Below the pieces are notes generated by a model that worked only from the letters and a program-made list of their open reading frames with translations, ran no database searches and was not told the DNA's origin. The translations under genes were made by a program, and so were the position numbers. From assembly GCA_003155335.1 (NCBI GenBank), contig PMCG01000050.1, positions 2,937 through 8,059 on the forward strand: DNA of 5,123 nt. The letters are read 5' to 3'. The stretch is from Acidobacteriota bacterium (lineage in GTDB: Bacteria; Acidobacteriota; Vicinamibacteria; Fen-336). Below, in pieces: positions 1-5,123 of this stretch (position 1 is the stretch's first letter; each line of letters begins with the position of its first letter).

Positions 1-1530
1 TACTGGCAGAACGTCTTCCAGTATCGGCACTCGATTCCGGCAGAGTCAGTGAGCGCGCTCGCAGCCGCGGCCGTGAGCGTGACGGTGGCGACGCTGCTTC
101 TGCTGGGCGTGTGTGTCGACGTGGCGGTGTTCCCGCAACTGGGGCGCAGCCTGGCCGCTCCTCTGGCGGTGCTCGCTGCGGCCGCGATTGTCGTTGCGCC
201 ACTGGCACTGCGGCCCGCCCCGCGCCCCGCCCCGTCCCCGGTACCTGTCGTCACCGCACCCATGGAGCCGCTGTGCCGCGTCACGCTGCTCGGCGTGGAC
301 GGACTGGGCGCGGCCCTCCTGAACGACGAGCTCGCGCGCGGTCGATTGCCGGCGCTGGCAGCGCTTGTCCGGCGCGGGGCGTATGGCCCGTTGGCGACGC
401 TCAGGCCCACGGAGACGCGTCCTGTCTGGGCGACGATCGTCACCGGCCGCCTGCCACGTGACCACGGCGTGCGGAGCTCCGTGCAGTACCGGCTGCTCGG
501 CTCGAGCACGGTCTACGAGCTGCTTCCACAAGGCGTGTTCGTGGGGCTCCTGGAACGGATCGGCCTCGTCTCGTCGGAACCGGTGATGCAGGTCGCCCGC
601 AGGCGACGCGCGCTCTGGAACGCGCTCAACGCGTTTGGCATCGACGTCGGCGTGGTGCAGTTGCCGGGCACGCATCCGGTCGAGAGGGTGCAGGGCTTCA
701 TGCTCTCGGACTACTTTCAGCGTGTGCCGCCGGCGCGGCTGGGCGAGGCCCTGCAGCCCGCGTCGCTGGCGCACGAGGTCGCGGCGCAGCTCGTCTACCC
801 GGCGGACATCGACCCGGCGTGGCTGTCCGAGTTTGTCGACGTCTCACAGTCGGCGGAAGGCGAGGTCGACTGGCGTCGCGATCTGGTGGGCCAGGCCCTG
901 GCTCCTGACGTGAGCGCGCTGCGCGCCGGACGAGCGCTGCGTGCCGCACTCGACCCTCCCTTCTTTGCGCTTTATCTGCGCGGGTTCGATACCGTGGGCC
1001 ACGAGTTCATGCGCTACGCGCAACCGGAGCACTTCGGGGACGTATCTGCGGACGAGATCCGGCGCTACGGGCGCGTGCTGGAGCGCTATCTGGCGTTCGT
1101 GATTCAGGCCGTTAACGACTTCGCGTCGGCAGAGCGGCCGCGCGAAGTGCTGCTCGTCGTCTCGGGCTGCGGCATGCAGCCAGTGTCGCTCGTGCAGCGT
1201 CTGCGCACGCGTTTTCTGGGCGGGAGCACCGCCAGCGGCACGCATGCGGACGCTCCGGACGGGTTCGTACTCGCGATCGGGGACGGCGTCCGGGCCGGGG
1301 CGCGCATCGAGAACGCCTCCGTGCTCGACATCACGCCGACCGTGCTCTACCTGATGGGGCTGCCGGTGGCGCGCGACATGGAGGGGCGGGTCCTCGCGGA
1401 GATGCTGGACGAGGACTTCACGCGCGCCCATCCCATGACGTTCATCCCGAGCTACGAGAGCCTGGCAGTCACTCCCATCGCGCCCTCGGAACCGCTGGAC
1501 CTTCCACCGCTGCCCGAAGAGGGCCCATAG
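1..1530 (+). CDS. Membrane-anchored type I phosphodiesterase/nucleotide pyrophosphatase-like protein (5' partial)
   Basis: The frame is open from the first base, so the true start lies upstream; 509 codons plus a TAG stop are visible. Numbering from the window edge, residues about 17-42 and 49-70 are hydrophobic and look like two membrane segments. A Pro/Ala linker (71-84) leads to an alkaline-phosphatase-superfamily domain (about 92-470). Visible landmarks are LLGVDG (metal ligand Asp100), RPTETRPVW with the likely nucleophile Thr139, the TGRLPRDHG block (148-156), FDTVGH (Asp330, His334), SGTH (His415), and the closing DITPTVLYLMGLP stretch (443-455). Relatives hydrolyse phosphodiester or phosphate esters, often on phospholipid, nucleotide or glycan substrates; the substrate here is unknown. 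Oddly, the usual SDHG metal motif reads SGCG (388-391), so catalysis is uncertain. GTG at 49 could start translation, but the codons before it look coding (YWQNVFQYRHSIPAES) and no good ribosome binding site precedes it. The family call is confident; activity and membrane orientation are not. Confidence 0.88.
   Translation, partial: YWQNVFQYRHSIPAESVSALAAAAVSVTVATLLLLGVCVDVAVFPQLGRSLAAPLAVLAAAAIVVAPLALRPAPRPAPSPVPVVTAPMEPLCRVTLLGVDGLGAALLNDELARGRLPALAALVRRGAYGPLATLRPTETRPVWATIVTGRLPRDHGVRSSVQYRLLGSSTVYELLPQGVFVGLLERIGLVSSEPVMQVARRRRALWNALNAFGIDVGVVQLPGTHPVERVQGFMLSDYFQRVPPARLGEALQPASLAHEVAAQLVYPADIDPAWLSEFVDVSQSAEGEVDWRRDLVGQALAPDVSALRAGRALRAALDPPFFALYLRGFDTVGHEFMRYAQPEHFGDVSADEIRRYGRVLERYLAFVIQAVNDFASAERPREVLLVVSGCGMQPVSLVQRLRTRFLGGSTASGTHADAPDGFVLAIGDGVRAGARIENASVLDITPTVLYLMGLPVARDMEGRVLAEMLDEDFTRAHPMTFIPSYESLAVTPIAPSEPLDLPPLPEEGP
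211..234 (+). repeat. Two-copy 12-bp tandem repeat encoding the RPAP-RPAP linker
   Basis: The units at 211-222 and 223-234 match at 11 of 12 positions (CGG versus CGC at the first codon). Each encodes Arg-Pro-Ala-Pro, in the flexible linker between the membrane segments and the catalytic domain of the upstream gene. It is a small in-frame duplication whose copy number could vary without breaking the frame. I infer it is a spacer with no separate function. Confidence 0.6.
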
Positions 1531-1554
1531 GGCTATCATTGAGCCAAGGTCCCC

Positions 1555-1559
1555 GGAGG
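1555..1559 (+). promoter_or_regulatory. Ribosome binding site that decides the start of the HEAT-like gene
   Basis: GGAGG lies 8 nt before ATG 1568, a normal Shine-Dalgarno spacing. The in-frame GTG at 1562 would be only 2 nt from it, so ATG 1568 is preferred. The site sits in a C4/G4 inverted repeat (CCCC 1551-1554, GGGG 1558-1561, loop GGA), which could partly hide it in the mRNA. Confidence 0.7.
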
Positions 1560-1567
1560 GGGTGCAG

Positions 1568-3295
1568 ATGAGCGCGCCGGAGGCACAGGGGTCACCCGCC
1601 GCCGCACTTGCGAAGGATGGCGCTGAGGCTGCGCCGCTCGTTGAAGAGCCTCGTCTCGGGGCCAGCGACCGCGGGCGGCGGGCCAACCTCGCGCTGCTCG
1701 CGCTCTCCCGCGCTGCTCGCAGCTTCCTGCTCTACGATCCGGGCAACGACGCGATTCGTCGCTTCATCGAGGACCTGCGCACGCGCATGACCCAGGCGCT
1801 GGCGGGCGGGGACGCGCTGCGCTTCGAGGTCCGTCCCTTTGAGCTGGCGCTCGACGGCGAGGTCGTCTACCTCGAGCGCGACCGGGAGCACTCGCTGGCG
1901 TTCCGCATGTACCGGGATGGGGTGCGTCGGCTGACGATCGCCGGCGCTGTCGACTGGGACGAGATGCTGCGCCTGCTGGAGATTCTCTCCATTCGATTCA
2001 CCGGCGTGCGCCAGGACGAGGACGACATCGTCACACTCCTGTGGAAGGCCGGGTTCAAACACATAGAGATAGAGGCCGTCGAGGGCTTTGTGCCCGAGGA
2101 TGAAGAGGAGGCGCAGCGCGGTCACGCCAGCGCGGTCACGGCCCCCGACGACTGGGACCTTCCACGCCGCCGGCTGGACGCTGCGGCTGCCCTGGCTTGG
2201 TCTGAGGTGCCCGAGGACGCGCGGCAGGCCATGTGCGCGGAAGAGGCCTCACACCTGCTCGCGGCCAACGCGGCCCAGGCGGCGGCAGCCCTGTTGGAGC
2301 GAGCGGCCGACGCCACCGGCGCCATCAACGTCGCGGACGTGCTCCCCTTCATGGCCGAGGTTCGTGATTTCCTGCTGGCCGAGGGACAGCTCGGACATCT
2401 GACGATGCTCGTGCGCATTCTGCAGATGAACGCCGCGCTCGATCCGGCCCACATCGAACCGCTGATGCTCACGTTTGGCGACCGGCGCGCGCTGGTGCAG
2501 ATCCTGCACTCGACACCCGAAGCCACGACCGCGCCACCTCCGGAGCTGGTCGAGCTCTTGGACCTTCTCCCGGCCGAGCGGCTGCCGCGCCTGCTCGACG
2601 CCCTGAGTTCGGAGCGCAACGAGGCCGCGCGGCGCATCACGCGGCAGCTCGTCGAGCGCTACGCCGGCGACGACCCGGAATACGTCGTGTCGAGATTGCG
2701 CACCGCCGAGGCGAGCGTCACGTGCGACATTTTGCGGGCCCTTGCTGGGGCCTTGCCCGAGCGTGCGGTGGAGGTCGCTGCCGAGCTGATCCAGCACCCG
2801 GACGCATCGGTCGTGAGCGAAGCCCTGCGTCGTCTGGAGACGGCGCCGCCGCAACCCCGTGTCGCGCGCGCGCTGCTGCGCTTGCTCGACTCGCCTGACG
2901 ACGAGATGCGCCTCCGAGTCATCGAGCTGCTGGCGAGCCAGTACGGGGCGACCGTGTTCGAGCCGTTGCTGCGGTCCACGGAACGGCGTGCCCCGGAAGG
3001 GTTTCCGTTGGAGGAAGCGGAGGGCCTCGGGCGTGCGCTGGCGCGCCTCGCGCCCTCCGCGGCGCTACCGGTCTTCAAGGGATGGTTGCGGCCCAGGGGG
3101 CTGATGGGCCGCCTCGTCGAGTCGCGGGCACAGAGCCTGCTGGCGTGGGTGGCCGTGGCCGGTCTGGGCGGCATGAGCGAGGACGAGGCTGAGGGCATGA
3201 TCCGCGAGGCCGCCAAGCACGCGGATTCCGAGCTGCGCCGCCATTGTATGGCCACGCTGGCGCGCCGGCGGCGCGAACAGGTCTCACGTGGATGA
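1568..3295 (+). CDS. HEAT-like repeat protein with a conserved N-terminal domain
   Basis: Encodes 575 residues from ATG 1568, which has a well-spaced GGAGG. No signal peptide or membrane segment is visible, so it is probably cytoplasmic. Residues 1-38 are low-complexity. Residues about 40-180 form a compact domain containing FLLYDPGNDAI (53-63), YRDGVRRLTIAGA (115-127) and DDIVTLLWKAGFKHI (152-166). From memory, this pattern recurs in HEAT-repeat proteins of Myxococcota and Gemmatimonadota. Residues about 200-320 are Ala-rich helices. Residues about 330-570 are paired amphipathic helices of HEAT type, for example around 385-470, where runs such as AAELIQHPDASVVSEALRRL recur. HEAT proteins usually act as scaffolds and have no catalytic residues; I see none here. 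The stop overlaps the next gene, whose N-terminal region resembles this one, so the two proteins probably work in one complex. The gene is surely real; its exact function is not known. Confidence 0.85.
   Translation: MSAPEAQGSPAAALAKDGAEAAPLVEEPRLGASDRGRRANLALLALSRAARSFLLYDPGNDAIRRFIEDLRTRMTQALAGGDALRFEVRPFELALDGEVVYLERDREHSLAFRMYRDGVRRLTIAGAVDWDEMLRLLEILSIRFTGVRQDEDDIVTLLWKAGFKHIEIEAVEGFVPEDEEEAQRGHASAVTAPDDWDLPRRRLDAAAALAWSEVPEDARQAMCAEEASHLLAANAAQAAAALLERAADATGAINVADVLPFMAEVRDFLLAEGQLGHLTMLVRILQMNAALDPAHIEPLMLTFGDRRALVQILHSTPEATTAPPPELVELLDLLPAERLPRLLDALSSERNEAARRITRQLVERYAGDDPEYVVSRLRTAEASVTCDILRALAGALPERAVEVAAELIQHPDASVVSEALRRLETAPPQPRVARALLRLLDSPDDEMRLRVIELLASQYGATVFEPLLRSTERRAPEGFPLEEAEGLGRALARLAPSAALPVFKGWLRPRGLMGRLVESRAQSLLAWVAVAGLGGMSEDEAEGMIREAAKHADSELRRHCMATLARRRREQVSRG
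3261..3275 (+). other. GC-only inverted repeat just before the overlapping start codon
   Basis: CGCGCC (3261-3266) and GGCGCG (3270-3275) are perfect reverse complements around a GGC loop. The repeat lies in the last codons of the HEAT-like gene and ends 12 nt before GTG 3288, roughly where a Shine-Dalgarno sequence would sit. No T-run follows, so it is not an intrinsic terminator. It may influence coupled translation, or may simply reflect GC-rich Arg/Ala codons. Confidence 0.35.
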
Positions 3296-5123
3296 CATAG
3301 CTGCAGCACAAGCACAGCTCGGCAAGGCCATCAATCGTGCTCGTGCCGGCGAGGACCGCGCGCTCGCCGGCCGTGTGCGCGACGAGGGCGAGAGAGTTGT
3401 CAAGCTGCTGTACGGCGCGCTGGGCATGGCGAAGCTGCACGCCCTCAGCAATCGCGCCTTCGACCAGCCGATCGCGGACCTCACGCACGCGCTGGAAGTG
3501 CTGCTCGATCTTCTCGGCGCCGTACACGTGCTGGCGGTCGAAGAACAAGTCTACATGAACGACATCCGCATCCGCCTCGAAGGCAGCGACATCGGCGAGG
3601 ACTTTGGCGCGAAGCTCCGGCAGCACGGCATCGGCGGGCTGTCCTTCCACGGTGCGCTGTCGGAGGCGCAGTTTCGCGCTCTGGTGGCCACCCTCGCGCG
3701 GGAGCCCGATCAGGCCGGCCGTGCCGAGCTGCAAGCGGCGCTGCGCGAGGCTGGCATTGACAGCGTCGATCTCTCGGGCATCCACCACTTCCGACTCGCG
3801 GGCGAGGAGGGCGGCCACACGGCCCTCGATGCGGCCACTGTGTCTGAGCGCGGCGCGGCCCTGCTCGATGAGGTGTTCGAGAATCTGGCGGCGAGCCGGC
3901 AGCCCAATCCGCTCCCCACGCGGCGTCTCGTGACAGGCCTGCTCGACGCTGGCGCTGCGACGCAGTGGGTCGTCGTGGAGCCGGAGGGCATTTCGCCCTA
4001 CGCCGCGCACAACCTCCGCGTCTGCAATCTCGCGCTGCTGCTCGGCAACGCCTTGGGCCTTTCGCCCGGCGTGATGCAGGATCTCGGAGTCGCGGCCCTG
4101 TTCCACGATGCGGGCTATGCGCTGTGCTCGGCGTCGCCGGAGCAGTCGATCTCCGGAGAAGCGGCCTTCGAGCTGCACCCACTGCTGGCCGTGCGCGTGC
4201 TGCTCCGCCAGCGCGGCTTCCACGAGGCCAAGATCCGCCGCGTCATGACCGCGCTCGACCACCACCGCCGCTACGACGACTCGCGCGGGATGCCCGCGCT
4301 CTTCGGCCGCATCGTCGCTGTTGCTGAGGACTACGACACACTGACCCAGCCTCGCGCGGGAGGGGTCTCTCCTCGGCGTGCCCTCTCGCTGATGGCCGGT
4401 GCGGCCGGGAGCGCATACGATCCGGTCCTGCTGCCGCTGTTCGTCAACGTCATGGGTGCGTATCCGCGACAGACGCGCTTGCGGCTCTCGGACGGGCGCA
4501 GCGGCAGTGTCGTGTCGCTGGCGCGGGCGAAGGAGAGCTTTGCGCGGCCCACCGTGCGCGTCGAGCGTCTCGCAGACGGGCGCGCGGCGCCCGAGGAGAC
4601 GCTCGTCGATCTCGCGAACGAGCCGGGCCTCAGAATCGCGACGGTTCTGGGCGACGCGGCGAGCGCTCCTGTCGAGCCCGACCTCGCAACACTGAAGGTG
4701 GTGGCTGACGCGCGCCGTGCCGCGGAGCGCGTGGGGGCAAGCCGGGCGCGACCAGCGCCTGCCGCGGCCGGGCCAGCGCCGCAGACGCCGCCTGGCGCAG
4801 GCGCGACCAGCCAGCCGGGTCTGCCCCTCGCGGAAGGTGCGTTGCCAGTGGTCCTGCGCGATCTCTTTCTGGGCAAGAAGTCGGGGACGTTGCACCTTTT
4901 CCGGCAGGCCAAGCACATGACCCTCCTGATCTGGGAGGGAAACACCATCCACGCCGCCAGCAACGCACCGGAGGACCATCTGGGCCCTGTCGCCGTGCGT
5001 GAGGGACTGATGGGTGACGCGCTGACGGTGCATGCGCGCGAGGTGATCCTGCAGGCTTTCACTTGGACGGAAGGAAGCTACCGCTTCGAAGAACAGGCTC
5101 TCGCTCAGGAACTGATCGCGAAT
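3288..5123 (+). CDS. Degenerate HD-GYP-type protein with C-terminal DUF4388 domain (3' partial)
   Basis: Open for 612 codons from GTG 3288 to the window end. Residues about 35-140 resemble the N-terminal domain of the upstream HEAT-like protein, notably HGIGGLSFHGALSE (113-126). Residues about 225-365 form an HD-GYP-like domain. His241, His273-Asp274 (LFHDAGYA), His297 (ELHP) and His325-His326 fit the metal ligands. GYP reads GMP (334-336), the HD-GYP lysine is Tyr277, and the late Asp is Glu347. An extension (about 375-442, with YPRQTRLRLSDGRSGSVV) matches one commonly seen after HD-GYP domains. An Ala/Pro linker (about 484-512) leads to DUF4388/PATAN-like sequence (about 515-605: SGTLHLF, IWEGNTIHAA, WTEGSYRFEE). 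HD-GYP proteins hydrolyse cyclic di-GMP; whether this one does is doubtful. The 8-nt overlap with the upstream stop and only a weak AGG (3279-3281) suggest translational coupling. GTG 3375 and ATG 3426 are alternative starts, but ATG 3426 would cut into the N-terminal domain. Confidence 0.87.
   Translation, partial: MDDIAAAQAQLGKAINRARAGEDRALAGRVRDEGERVVKLLYGALGMAKLHALSNRAFDQPIADLTHALEVLLDLLGAVHVLAVEEQVYMNDIRIRLEGSDIGEDFGAKLRQHGIGGLSFHGALSEAQFRALVATLAREPDQAGRAELQAALREAGIDSVDLSGIHHFRLAGEEGGHTALDAATVSERGAALLDEVFENLAASRQPNPLPTRRLVTGLLDAGAATQWVVVEPEGISPYAAHNLRVCNLALLLGNALGLSPGVMQDLGVAALFHDAGYALCSASPEQSISGEAAFELHPLLAVRVLLRQRGFHEAKIRRVMTALDHHRRYDDSRGMPALFGRIVAVAEDYDTLTQPRAGGVSPRRALSLMAGAAGSAYDPVLLPLFVNVMGAYPRQTRLRLSDGRSGSVVSLARAKESFARPTVRVERLADGRAAPEETLVDLANEPGLRIATVLGDAASAPVEPDLATLKVVADARRAAERVGASRARPAPAAAGPAPQTPPGAGATSQPGLPLAEGALPVVLRDLFLGKKSGTLHLFRQAKHMTLLIWEGNTIHAASNAPEDHLGPVAVREGLMGDALTVHAREVILQAFTWTEGSYRFEEQALAQELIAN

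Noticed and set aside
700..717. MLSDYF in the first protein as the missing SDHG metal motif.
   Set aside because: It lies before the DxxxH block (residues 330-334), whereas SDHG should lie between that block and the final His (415); it also lacks the His.
46..774. A 242-codon open frame on the - strand.
   Set aside because: It is the complement of the membrane segments and catalytic motifs of the + strand gene; its Arg/His/Gln-rich sequence shows no family features.
1534..1539. TATCAT as a possible -10 promoter element before the HEAT-like gene.
   Set aside because: No TTGACA-like element lies 16-19 nt upstream; the nearest candidate (TTCCAC 1502-1507) is 26 nt away. A single hexamer is not enough to call a promoter.
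1531..1545. GGCT/AGCC inverted repeat after the first stop codon, considered as a terminator.
   Set aside because: The stem is only 4 bp with a 7-nt loop, and no T-run follows.
844..1686. A 280-codon open frame on the - strand across the first gene junction.
   Set aside because: It is antisense to the phosphodiesterase-like gene and to the start of the HEAT-like gene, has Arg/Ala-rich composition, and shows no domain.
3075..5033. A 652-codon open frame on the - strand.
   Set aside because: It lies opposite the HD-GYP-like gene, whose frame shows recognisable domains. Its translation is Arg/Gln/His-rich with no recognisable motif, as expected of an antisense frame in GC-rich DNA.

Overview
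The window carries three genes in a row, all on the + strand and almost back to back. The DNA is GC-rich (judged by eye, not computed), with G or C strongly favoured at third codon positions. That bias opens long meaningless reading frames on the opposite strand. Domain content (a HEAT-like scaffold with a shared N-terminal domain, a degenerate HD-GYP protein, a C-terminal DUF4388/PATAN-like domain, and a membrane-anchored alkaline-phosphatase-superfamily protein) suggests a free-living, signalling-rich bacterium. Myxococcota/former Deltaproteobacteria is the first guess, and Acidobacteriota or Gemmatimonadota are possible. This placement is inference, and no RNA or housekeeping marker in the window fixes the taxonomy.

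Region by region: positions 1-1530 hold the 3' part of a gene whose start lies outside the window. It has two hydrophobic segments, a Pro-rich linker and a type I phosphodiesterase/nucleotide pyrophosphatase-like domain. A 37-nt gap (1531-1567) holds a good Shine-Dalgarno sequence and no convincing terminator. Positions 1568-3295 encode a 575-aa soluble protein with a conserved N-terminal domain and HEAT-like helical repeats. Positions 3288-5123 encode a protein that starts with GTG, overlaps the previous stop by 8 nt and runs off the window end. It has an N-terminal domain resembling that of its neighbour, a degenerate HD-GYP-type domain with its usual C-terminal extension, an Ala/Pro linker and most of a DUF4388 domain.

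How they may work together: the two downstream genes are very likely co-translated, and their N-terminal regions look alike (a G-[VI]-x-x-L-[TS]-x-x-G-A motif in the same context). This suggests the proteins bind a common partner, or each other, in one cytoplasmic signalling module. The HD-GYP-like domain keeps most metal ligands but has lost the GYP signature and other residues, so it may be a receptor or an altered phosphohydrolase rather than a standard c-di-GMP phosphodiesterase. The upstream membrane phosphodiesterase-like protein also deviates at its metal site. I see no mobile element, CRISPR array, tRNA or rRNA. The strongest leads are the two deviant active sites and the shared domain.
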